From Smittia aterrima (taxonomy: Eukaryota > Arthropoda > Insecta > Diptera > Chironomidae): a DNA stretch of 64,000 nucleotides. Of this stretch, positions 11,701 through 23,949 are shown in pieces. Location: positions 11,232,243-11,296,242 of the forward strand of contig CP093829.1 in NCBI GenBank assembly GCA_033063855.1. The letters run 5' to 3'. Under the pieces are notes generated by a model. That model made no database searches. It saw nothing but the letters and a program-made list of their open reading frames with translations, and was not told the DNA's origin. Position 1 is the stretch's first letter, and every line of letters begins with the position of its first letter. Position numbers and translations under genes: made by a program.

Positions 11701-14700
11701 GGAGCGGAAAAAAGAAGAGAATAATGGTCGTTAAGGATCATTTGCTTTTTTTTCTTTCTCTCAAAAAGCCGCTCATTGAATCCATGAAAAGTTCTGTTTA
11801 CTTATGAAAGTTCCTATGAATCTATTAAATATTAAAATAAAGGATGCCCAAGTCAGTCACAACGAGAATCAATCATCATTAGCAAATTTATCTCACTTAA
11901 AGCGTGGCAATTATTCGGACTAATCCCTACTGAAATATTTAACATTAAATCGAACGACGCAATCAATTTGTCCTTAAAATAAATTTCCTCACAACACTTA
12001 AGTCGATGAAGAGAAAGCTTTCGCTTTGTTGTCGATTTTATTGGAAGAGATCAACAGAAAACTTTCTTTCTCTCTCACTCGATTGTGAATGTTTGTAATC
12101 TCAAGGCTTTTCCAATCAGCAGTAAATTGAAAAGTTCCGATCGAGATTTGCATGAAACGACTGTGTGTCGAAGGGTTTTTATCGAAATCATTCAAGGTCG
12201 TGATAGGTGAAACGTGAAGCTTAACTGATGCTTGAGCTCCTCGTAAAGCCTTTAATTAATTTTCCTTTTACGAGTCTGTAGAAACTGAAATAAAAGATAC
12301 GAAGAAACGAAGAGCAGAACGAGTCATTTGCAAATTATAGACTCGAGCTTCATCCATTTAATTAGATCCATTACTAATAATAAAAAGAAACGGGAGACAG
12401 CAGTTGATACCCCAGAGCGAGCATTCCGAGCGAATCACATCGTAATTATCGTCATTATTATGTTTTCACAAATTTTCCATTTTTAGCATAATTCGCTAAT
12501 ATTAAACAGAATTGCTATAGACGAAAGTTCGCTGTGGAAAATCCCAGCTTAAATCCCCAAAAGATTCGTTTCTCTCGTTTCGTGAAACATTTTATATTTA
12601 TATATCGTGAAACGTCATCAGTATGTGCTCCGCCTGGTGGTATGCCTGGTTTGTTTCCATAACGACGATGGCTGGGATTCGAGAGAAAATGTCTTTGTGT
12701 TGGTTTCGCAATCAGTAGCGTTGCAAATCCAAATTGAATTCATGAAACTTTCATGAGAAATCCGTTTTTCCGACTGTCACTGACAAGACTTCGTTTGAAT
12801 TTTATAACATTTTTCTTTTAAAAGCATTGCAACAGTATAAAAAAGCTTTAAACCTAATCTTAAAAATGCATTAGCTGCGAACAACAGCAACATCAATGAC
12901 GTTAGGGTGCGAAAATATTCGTTTAGCAATGCGAATGGAGAAAACCTTTCAAAGCGAAGGCGTCGTTCATAAACCAGGTTCATCCTAAATAATTTTTTTT
13001 TGCAATGTTGCGAGTGAACTCACACGTACTTTACGATCAATCCTCAATATTGAGTTGCATCCAAGTTGAGATGAATAGCGAACAATTCATTAAAAGCATT
13101 TAACACCTCGTCATCGACATTGACTCACAAAAGAGAGCTTAATTGAAAATGAAGCAGGGACGAGTTTCCATTCAATTTGCTGAAAGTTTCTCTTTGTTCA
13201 AATGGTGTGCTTGCATTCTCATGAATTGATATTAATTTATGAGTTTTTTTCCTCTCTGTTATGAAGCCCATTTGAGTTCAATTTCAAGGAAAGTGCGATG
13301 AAAGCTTTTGAAGACTAAACTATCGATTGAAGCTTCAGAGCTTTTCAAACAGAGACACCCATAGGGAATTTGAAGAGCGAGCGATGATAAAAGATTAAAT
13401 AACAATCATGCGTGTAATTAAAACATAATTTAGCGTGCAAGTCCCCTGGCGATATTTTGATATTATTGCTAGCGTTTAAATTTAAAATCTGCAATGTCGA
13501 TTGTGTCTGTTAAGTTATGGTTCAGTAATTTATATTCTCCCCAAATCGGAAATTTGCATTCACTTTGTGATTCACGAGTATTTCCTAAACCCCCACAGAT
13601 CAACCCATGTGGCTTACCTCTTTATTCCGCCCGCACCAGAAAATTAAGCATAGAAGACTTCGCATTCTGTTTGCGCTCAGAGAGATGGAAAATTTGCGCG
13701 AAGTAATTCTGCTCCCTATAGAGAATGAAACCTTTTAAGTAAAGTCATTGCGAGAAAGGGTTTCGTGTAAATAAGAAAACTTAAAATTCTCATCCACCCT
13801 TCAACAGAATGTTTAATGTAAAAGTCAGAGAGAAAATGATGATTTAATCTTTTCTTTTATGCTCCTCGCAAACCTTCTGGCTCGATTGGATTCACGAGAG
13901 TGGTTTTGCCATAAGGCTATCTAAGAAAGTTACGTCTTTGCGAGCTCGAAAATATTTTGAAATCTCTTGTAAACGCTTCTTGAATCATCCCCCATAACCA
14001 CCATCGAGACATCAGCCATCATCTTCAAGTGAACCCAACGAAACTCCTTCTCGTTTCTCTAGAGACTCTTTGAGGTTCCGAAACTCCTTCCGTAAACTTG
14101 AAAAGCAATGAAATTTTCTATAATGGACCATTAACTCTCGGACGAGAATCTATTCTCGAAACACACGTTCATCCGTGTTTGTGCCATTGTAGCAATCAAT
14201 TAGACGCTTATCTCAATCTTTCACTTAATGACATGGCATTCTCGGTGTTGGAGATTGTAAATAGTCTCGCATAATGTGTTCATTTTCGTAATCAAATTTC
14301 ATAGCGTTGAGGGTGCGAAGACGATGATAAAAGCGGAATAAAGAATCAAGAGCTAACGGCAGTAAACACAGCACACTATCGCAGCCATGGGACATAATCT
14401 TGTTTATTTCTTCTCTCAGCTTTTGTTCCACTTGATGCGAAAAGTGACAATATTAATTTTTTCCTTCTTCCTCTCTCTCTCTTTCTCGGTTACATGCATT
14501 AGACATTAAGCTTCAGCAACGGACAAAAGAGTTCCCCACCAAGTGATGTGAGTGAGTGTAAATCCATAGCAAACATTTTGGATCTTAATCGCTGTACGAC
14601 CAACCATGTTTATTAATGAGTTTGTATTTGCAAACAGCAAATTACACCGAACCGAAAAGAACATCAACAGGGATGTAAAGTTTTTATGAGGAGCCTTCAG

Positions 14701-17700
14701 TTTTATTGTTGTTCTGTTGCCAATTGAGAATTTACGAATTCACATTACATCAACAATAAATTAAACAATGGTCCCGTAATTATGTACAAGACAAAGTTGA
14801 GGACACAACAACAAAGCCACAAACGAGGAAAGAGGAAAAAAGTTTTTATCGCATTCTGCAAATTCAGAGTTTGACTTTCATGTTGGGCACAACAAATACG
14901 AAACGAACGAATGAGATAAGAGGTGCTTTCCATCCGAATTACAGAGATCAAACAAGCAGTGTTTTCTTTCTCATTCCCATGAAAGGGAAATTCACCTAAA
15001 AGGAAACAAGAGAAGATTATTGCCATAAGATATGAAATGAATGTTCGAAAATTTTTCGTTTTTGAAAGTTTTGTATTTCCGAGAACGAGAGATTCAATTT
15101 TGAGAAAGAGATGAAAATCATTGGAGGAAGTTTGTTTTGTGAAGGAGGTAGAGGAACAGCAAAGGCCCTCGAGGCACGAGGATTAACTTTCTGCTGCTAT
15201 GAAGGATAAAATAAGCCTCTTTGCGAGCTTATTTATTCATGGATTTTCTTCTCTCATTGAAAACTTTATGACGGTCATTTTGTTTGCTCAAGTCATTACG
15301 CTTTTCCTTCATCCTGGCAACAAAGTTTCCAACTTTCTGAGCACCTTTTTTCCATCTCCAACATCTTTAAAGCGCTCCTCCGCGATGTCATTAAAATGAT
15401 TGAGCTCTGTTTATGATATAATTAAAATTGCCAACAGCAAAAGCAAATATTGTTTCAGCAGTCATGCTTTGAATTAACAAAAGCACTCGAGCAACGTCAC
15501 GTGGGCGACATTTTTGTTGAGAAATGAATTCATCGCCTGCAGACTCAGGATCAATTCCAGTGTCTTAAGATTTATCTTCACATCACTGTCGCACAAGCCC
15601 CGAGTGCCTTGAAAATTTGCGCACTTGAGAAATAACAATTTCGCTCTCTACCCAAAGTGTTTTATCTGTCCCCGTGCATGAATTTGTTTTGAATTGCAGA
15701 ATTTTATTTCTCAAAGTCTCTCACTTGATGGAAAATGCTTCAGCAACGGCAGCAAGTGTTCCCACAATCCAAAGCTCTATTAAAAATGAAAACAAAACCC
15801 GGAAACTCGATTCGTTTATACATAAAACATTTTTTATGCAAAAATCAACAGAATTTTTTTTAATGTTTTCACTTTGGAGATGAGAGAATTTAAATGAAAA
15901 GCAATGAAAAGCGGAGTTTTCGCATACGTGAAAAGGCGAAACGAATGCATTATTTCGTTTGAAATCACTCGGGGCATACCTCGACCGATCGATATTTTCG
16001 GAACTGCTTTCATGCTCAACTCAAACGACGGGGACTCGTGGGATTTAAGCTCAAAATTATATCTCTCGGAATAAAATCCTTTTCAGCATGAAGAGGATAA
16101 AAAAAGTTTTTCAATCTTGCTTTTCTCGGGCTTTCAGGCGAGAATCAGCCATAAATTTTTAATAAGTTTCCTCGCACTCCTAAGCGTTGAAGGCTCCTTG
16201 CATGAACAAGTTCGAAAAGAAAAAGTTGCATATGAGAAATTATTGAAAGCTTGCAACATATTCTCGCCCCTAAAGCTTGAATTATCACTTAAGACCCCAG
16301 CATTATAAAAAGTTTCAAAGTGAATTTATGCAAAAAAAAAAGGTTTCGTTAGCAGCCCGGGCAGGGCTGCAGGACTGCTAAGAGCATCGCCACAATAAAT
16401 TAAGTACGAGTGATGGCCTTTCTGCTATTTTAATATTCTCCAACAAACAAGAAACTTTTGTCGGCACTCTTCGAGCTGAGACCACATCATTTCTCGGAAC
16501 AGTGTCACGCTGGGTTTCGTTACAGCTCCTCGCTTTGCATAAAGCACTCGGAAAGAATAAAAAACAACAGGACGAAAGTTCTTCTGACAAGGGGGAGAAA
16601 TAAAGGCTTTTTTCGTTAAATAAATGCAAAGGTTTTTCAACTTGGCTGTCTTTCCTTAAATTTCAATAATGAAACTTACAAAAAAAAACAAATCGTATTA
16701 CTTTTAAATATTTAAAAATATTTCAAATTGCGTAACATCAAAGTGATGCAAAAACTTACTAGAAAGATCGATTTTTGAATCAAAAATGTTAAATACGAAA
16801 AAAGCCTTTTCTTTGGCTACTCAGTGTGACTAGCATTTAAAATAATCTCTCTTGGAACAAGAATAGAAAGCTTCGCGAAGCCAATATTCACGCAATTACA
16901 TTGTCACTTAAACTTCGGACTTTCGCTGAAGGACATTTCTTGTGTTGAAATTTAATGAGGAAAGTTCATTAGAATTGAATTATTTCTTGCTTAAAGGAAC
17001 GGGAAAGCATTTCGCTGTGAGCAGCTAGAAATTTCAGTTTGATGGGATTATTGATAAATTGAATTAATTTGAATAGCGCACCTGAACCTCTCGAGAATCG
17101 AGAGCACAGATAGAAAAGGAAAGAACGGTTAAGCCATCGTTTAGCAAAAGAGACATTGAATCCTTTAAGAACTTTTAGAGCCATTACACTTTGCTCTATG
17201 AGCACAGTCGGAAGTTTTCCAATCAAAAAACCCATTTCAACTTCATTCCAATCCCGGCCCAGCCTGTGTTCAATATAATTGGCAATTTTCCTTCAGCAAA
17301 GTTAATGACAAGGAAACCAGGTGATTTGTCGATTTCGAAGCTCTCAAAGGATTGAAGAAATGATCATAAAACACTTATGACGTCATTAACATATGCAGCC
17401 CCGCTCCAAAAATATTTAAATGGATTCGAGCGTGGTGGAGTATACAGAGAAAATGTGGAAATCATTTAATCAATACACGAAAGTTTAGTGAACATGTGAA
17501 GTTCATAGGCAGTTGAGCTGTCAAAATACGAGAGTGGTATCGTGTTTTCGTCGAAACATCGCAACAATAATTCGTAAAAGCGTCTCAGTCGCATTTGTCA
17601 CAAGTTGTTAATTAAGCAGAAGAGACCGTGAAGGCTGATGACGCTGTAAAGTGTTTGAAGTTTAACGAAAGTGAAGAAATGTGTGGTTAATTGCGTGTGA

Positions 17701-20700
17701 ATGATTTCCGTTTGTGATATCGTGTACCTGACTGAGGCTAGGGCTGAGGTTTATGGTGCAGAAATATGGGAAGATAGCGAGAGATCTCCCACTGCTTCTT
17801 GTAATTTTTATTATAATAAAGGGTGTGTTGATTTGGCTCCAACTGTCACTCCTGCGCATGTGCTCAAGCTCAAGTATTTTTTTTCTTCTCGAGAAGGTAC
17901 AGAAATTGCTTCGCTTGTAGTAACAAAGCGCTTTTTATCGAGCCAAATATTTCGCTTCTCGAATGAAGATTTATTTGTTTTTGAAACTCAAAAAGCTGGA
18001 AATGTATTCTCGAAAGCGCTTTTCCGTAAACATGCAACAGACAGTCGACTGTCTAGGATATTTTAGGAGAACAACAACTGGTGCATGTTGAGGTGAGTGA
18101 GGGACCTTTCATATGCAAGTCATATTTCTAATCTGACCTTGAATCACTGGCAATGGCTCCTTTTGAGGAAAAGCAATTAGAATAATCTTATTTCAACAGA
18201 AGAAGAGGAGCTTCCAGACTTTTCTACTTCGATGCATTGACTCAAGCATCTTATCGTCTTATTTCAAGAAGATTGTGAAGAAACTCGAGTCTGATTTAAT
18301 GAGCGCTTTCAAATCATAATCCTTCAATTTCCGTTTGAAATGAATTTTCTTCTACAGCTTTCAGAAGAAAAGGAGTTTGCTACTGCTGCTGCTCTCAATA
18401 ATTCGCCCCAGATAATAACAGAAAGCAAACGAAAGGGATTATCAGCTGAAGCTATCTTGCTTATTGCCCGGGTGCTCGCTTGAGATGCCTTTATTTGATG
18501 AATTTCATTATTCTCATGCCTTCTCCGTTCAATAAATAACGACGAGTCGAGGAGGGAGAGAAAAGAGATTATACGATTGAGTTTATATCAGCAGCCACCC
18601 TACTTGTAGAAAAATCAATTCATGCACACATCCGCGCCTCACGGTTATCGGAGATTGCGAGAGAATCCACGTATATTGCTAACACTCATCATACGCTTGC
18701 TACCCAGCAAAATAAACACAAAAGAATGTCGAGAGTCAGAAGTTTTTTCACGTCTTTCACCTTCCCATTCTTCTTGTTTGCCTCCCCCTCATCTCTGATC
18801 GTAGCGCCTATTAATTTTCAGGCACGATATAATTTATTTTGTTGATCCCGAGAACGCTATAAAATTTCCTGCTGCCGTATTCGTTCGTTTATAGCTTTTC
18901 CTTTGCTGCCTCAATTTCTTTTATTTATCGATGGGAGCGCTTTGCTTTGTGTACACACGAATTGATAACGAAGGAAGCTCTTCAGCTAAGGGGATTTCGA
19001 AAAGCAACAAATTTCACTCTTTTTTTAATCATCTTCCTATTTAGAGATCAAGATGAATTTCTAGTTTTTTTTCTTCTTCTTCTTCAAAACGAGGGAGGAA
19101 AACGGAAATCTTGTTAAGACGAGAAGAAGCAGCAGCAAATATAAAATAAAAAGAGTCACTCTCGTTACGAATTTCAAATAAATTTACCTTTCCGCCCTTC
19201 CATCCCAACATATCTCCGGTTTGAAGATTTAAAGTAATTTATTAGTCGAGCGAATGTTACGTTGGATCGCTTCGCTTGCTTGTTGTATTGGAATTTATTT
19301 CGTTGCCTTTTTTATTTTTGTCTTCTCTAAGATGAAAAGCCATGAATGATACCAACGCCATAAATTCTATTGTGAAAGGTTTTATTAAAATTATTTCGTA
19401 AAGTTTCCGTTCTTAAATTTGTTGTTTCTAGCGTAGCTCCGTTTCAATGCGAGAAACTTTTTCGTTGCTCTTGCTACACTTGGGAATAAGTTTTTGGGAG
19501 ATTTTGTGTTACGGCATTTTGTGAGCTCTTAAATATTGCGAGAAAACGGCAATGGCAGAAAAACTGTTCCGAAATAAATTAAAACCGAATGGAGAAACCT
19601 CAAACTGTGCTGCTGCCAGCGAAAGAGGTTTTAGTTCCCATCGTGCTAGAGTTCAGAGAAAAGAAGCTAAGACATGGGAACTGGTGGAGAGTCGAGAACT
19701 GATCTATCGAGAGCGTCACAATGAGTCTTGAGGATATTAAAGAAAATTAGTCGAGAAAATTGATAAAGCTCAATGCCATCCAGATGGTGACATCATCACA
19801 AAATGGAGTCGCCAAAGCAGAGAAATTTTCCCAGCAAAAGAATTATGTTTGTATGTGAGTCATCTCGTTGAATAAAATACGTGAATGTGCACATAAACTT
19901 TTAACATTCAACCATATCGTACTCGAGTGAACCATTCCTGCTTCGCAGCCATCTCTACGGCATCATTTTCCATTTTCATCTCGCAATTTTTCCCCATTCA
20001 CTAGTGTGCGTGATTTTCACATTGTGCTCACTGTGTGTGTGGGTTCGTGAATGAAGAATCGTAATGGCACTGAATCGTGTATCGGGTAAGCTTCAGCTCG
20101 GGATGCTGCTATCTCACTTCATCACATTACGATATTGCCCGGATTTTCTCTCCTGACAGCAGCATCATCGTCTCGTTTTCCATCGCGAAGAAGGAAAAAC
20201 AAAGAAGCCTCTACTACCACAACTCTCCTTCGTTTATCGATCCAGCTTCCGCTCATATAAAACTCGTGGGAGAAACGGAGATCGCAACAATTTCACTACT
20301 CTAACCCGGGCTTCCTCCGATACTTTCCATGAGAGTAACAAGGATGCTATTGAGAATTTCGTGGCAAGTGAAAGAAACGGGGATGTTTGCGTTGGGAGTA
20401 AAATCAGCATCATCGCGTCGACGATGCGTTGTATAATAGAGGACAGGGGTTTTATGTACCGACGTTAATTCATAGTAGACGTTTAGGCGTCAACTAGAAA
20501 GCTTGAAACGCTGTGGTGCTTAAACTAAAATAAAATGAATAATGGTGCAAGAATATTTTCCATCAAGTCTTCAGGAAAAGTATCAGAAAATGTGAAAAAC
20601 TCAAAGTTTTCCATCGAAAAAATTCAACATTTCGCCTCGCAATGAGAGACAGAAAAATCTGCAAAATCATTGCGTCGGAATCAGCATCCGCTTCGCACGG

Positions 20701-23700
20701 AAAAATGGTGGAAAATCGATACAAGGACTTGAGCAAAAAGATTTTTCGTCGCAAACTCTCGGCAGCTCACAATTCGGATAGGACAAGTGCTCGTCGGATG
20801 CTGTTTGATGTCAGTGAAGTGTGAAAAGAGTGAAAAATGGCATTTTCCTTATCTTAATTTCCTTTTTCCATCCCCATATTTTATGTAAGTATCATTATTA
20901 ATGTTCAAGGCATTATTTATGTCCGTCCCCGCTTTCATTGTTTCAATCTTATCAGTTTGAGAAAATTCAAATTGCGTACAAAGAGATTTTCATCATTTGA
21001 TAATGAAATTTCAAAATGGATTCCAAGTTGGAAAATCTCTGATTTCTGTTCGAGTCGTCCCTCGAATTGCTAACATCTGCACACATTTTTTGATAAATAT
21101 GTCAAATAATTAAGCAGCGAGATTGCATTAATCGTAGAGCGAAGCAAAACAAGATTATTTAAAAAGCTTGAGGGTCACTCTTTCTATCTCTTTGATGCAG
21201 AGGGTGAAATTTTAAACTTTTCTATAACTAAAAGGGTTAGAGCGTCACAGCGATGAGATTAAAATTTGAAAAATAATTTGAAACGGATTTCGATCCTTTG
21301 ATTTTAAAAAAAGGAAAACTCGTTTGTATTTTTATTTTTCGGCAACTGACGTCAAGTTTTTATTAAAACTCGATGTAGGGGTAGTCAAAGTATGCACGTG
21401 CCTTGATATTAGTTTAAAATTTCAATTAGCGGCAAAAATCATTGGGATGTAAGAGAATCAATGAATCCGCGCCCTTAGTCACAATTTGAATAAAGCTAAT
21501 TAGTCTAACGAGCAAAGGAAACATAAATTGAGCTTTTCTTGTCTTCTTCTTAATCCAAAACTTTCTCTCAAAGCTTGCCAAACACATTCAAAGTCAAAGT
21601 TGTCATAAAATCCATTCACAAGATCTCTCGATTGTAGATGTTTCATTTCATTTAGTGTTTCTTTGTATTGCACTCGCCGTAAGGCAATTTATTATTCCAT
21701 CATATTCGTGCGAGTAAATAATTTTAACCCCGTAAGCGTTGCATTGAATTTCCCGTCGAGGCAAAAAATAAAGTTTCCCTTGAATGCTCACCATAATTTC
21801 CATTTATGTTGGCTTGCACATACGGATTCAACATAAGGATAAAGCGAAGAGAGAGAGAGAGTTATTTGCCCGGCCAGACATTGCAGACATTGAAATTATG
21901 TTGTGTCAGATTTAAAAGTGAACTGGACGACTCGGAAAAAATAGAAAATCAATGATGATTGACAAAAAAAAAAGAAAAAGAAATCTTTACAAAGCAATTT
22001 CATGGGGATTGAGACGATCGAACGATTGCAAATATTTCAAACACATAAAGCTATTGTTTCGCTGGCATATAGTCGGATATCTAGGAGAAGCATGTTAACA
22101 ACCCCTGGATATTTTCATTTAATTGTATGCCTTCGGATTGCCAAAGACTTTAAATTGTGTACAAATGTGTATTATTTTTTTGGTTAGATGTATGCTGCTT
22201 ATGCTCGTACATAGAAAGGGACTATTTACATTACAACTTTATAGTATTTTTTGTTTCCATACCCCATATAGATTAATCACACCGTTCTATTCGGTTCGTA
22301 GTCTGAGCTCCGGGTGCAACGAGAAAAGAGAAAATCAATTCAGTTTGTTTCAATTGTTTGCCGTGCATTGATTATAGTGACATCACCGAATAATCTGTGT
22401 GTCTATCGATTTCGAGTTTGTTTTGCGAAAGTGAAAGATAATAAAATAATAGATATTCGCGATAACAAAGAGCGGTTTCAAGGGTGAAGTTCCCCAAAAG
22501 CATCGATTTTTGCCTCGACTTTAGCGAATGACTCATTTTTTCGGGACAAGTTTTGAGTCAACCTTTTAATTAAATTAATCAGCTCGTTGAACAACAACGA
22601 AAGTGCACTAGCCTTTTGTTTTAATTTAATTCCCTTTAACATTCCCAACCATGTCACATGCGGCTTGGCCGCGGCAAATTGAAGAGCTAAAAGGCGTTTG
22701 ACTCGAGTGTTTGTGACAGCTGCAGTTTTCATATTAAAAATTTAATAAATCGTTCCCCTCATGTCAGGACGATCGGAAAGTAGAAATTATAATTCGAATC
22801 TGATTTGTGATACGCTTTTGATATTCAAAGTAATTAAAGCATAAATAATTCGAATCGAGTCAAGATCAGCTGAATCCAAACAGATGTGACTCAATTGAAT
22901 TTCGGTAAACCCGGATCAGCTGTTCAATTCAGCGGCGGAGAAAATAAAAAAATTATTCCTGAGGCGAAAGCAAGGACGAAAGAATTGGCATCTGGAAATA
23001 AATTGCACGCCAATAGAGAAAGCCGACATCTGTTCGATCCATCACTTTCCTTCGTCAGCCACAAAATAAAATCAATTCTATTCGCGTGGTAAGCGGAGCG
23101 ACTTGGAACGGCACGAAAGGATCAAATTACCGTTCGGATATGTGAAAGTTTCTAAGGATTTTCTTTCACTTAAATTATTTATCGACGAAGACACTAAAGA
23201 CAGTCGAGTCGAGGCTTTTTCTTTCGCGCGTCAAACGACGTCATCCTCAGGGAAGAAGTTCAATGAACTTAAGGCATCTTTTCGATGCAAAACCAGTTCT
23301 ATCTTTCTAGATTTACTCTTCAGTTCCTTTTCAGTCCTCGTTCGGCTTCAACACAATGAACTTCAGATCGCTTTGTTCTCACACACGATTATTATTGTTA
23401 CGTCGATTCATAAAAGGACGGGGAGAGAAACAGTGAAAGTGACAAAAGGGAAATACTTCGCTTTATGTACAATATCACGTTACGAGGTCGACAATGTTAC
23501 ATAAAATTTTGCGTATTTCCAACTTCATAATGAGGAAGAAGCATGAGTGGAACGTACAACGTACAGTGTAATTATTACCAGCCATGGCATCGCTCCTTCG
23601 TTTGTTTTGCGAAACGAAAGTTACTTCGAGTTAGTTGTTTAATCGATTTTAATTTTTTTTTCTTCTTCCATAATCCTTTTGCTTTCCACAACATTCCCCC

Positions 23701-23840
23701 AATTAGAATTTTGATGACTTCTTTTGGATTAAAGACTCTTCGAGCGGTAAAGGGTAAGTTGAGTTCATTTAGCAGACAACTTCATCTCAGTAGTTTACTT
23801 TTCGAAGAAGAGAAAATTTGAACGATCACCCAATGAAAGC
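8711..23840. other. Gene-poor region, left part
   Basis: About 15 kb of AT-rich DNA with polypurine and polypyrimidine runs and short (GA)n tracts (for example near 21850). Open frames are short and lack coherent splice context. I find no tRNA, transposon ends or protein domain. Because it lies between a neural bHLH gene and mir-124, it may hold enhancers or the introns and leader of the pri-mir-124 transcript. A leader-like stretch is at 17430-17700, and an isolated exon-like frame is at 11458-11651 on the minus strand. Confidence 0.5.
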
Positions 23841-23845
23841 AAAGC

Positions 23846-23945
23846 CCGTTTTTCTCCTGGTGTTCACTGTAGGCCTGTATGTTCCATTTAATTAAAGTTC
23901 ATAAGGCACGCGGTGAATGCCAAGAGCGAACGATTCCGAAAGCCA
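23846..23945 (+). ncRNA. mir-124: mir-124 microRNA precursor
   Basis: The neuronal microRNA miR-124 is visible directly. The mature 3p strand occupies 23902-23924, begins TAAGGCACGCGGTGAATG and has the seed AAGGCAC. The 5p (star) strand lies at about 23861-23882 and contains TTCACTGTAGGCCTGTATG. The arms pair through TTCAC/GTGAA, GGCCT/AAGGC-type contacts and the outer stem CGTTTTTCTCCTGG / CCAAGAGCGAACG, with a loop of about 20 nt (TTCCATTTAATTAAAGTTCA). Both arms agree with the insect mir-124 hairpin as I recall it. miR-124 represses non-neuronal transcripts in neurons across bilaterians. No host protein-coding gene is seen, so it is probably processed from a long non-coding primary transcript on the plus strand. 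Confidence 0.97.
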
Positions 23946-23949
23946 AAAA

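Noticed and set aside
20063..20086. AATGGCACTGAATCG, resembling the start of miR-263/183-family microRNAs
   Set aside because: Only the first ten bases match and the downstream sequence cannot form the required hairpin.
21666..21690. TATTGCACTCGCCG, resembling the miR-92/310 seed
   Set aside because: The upstream sequence does not pair to form a stem, and the match stops after the seed.
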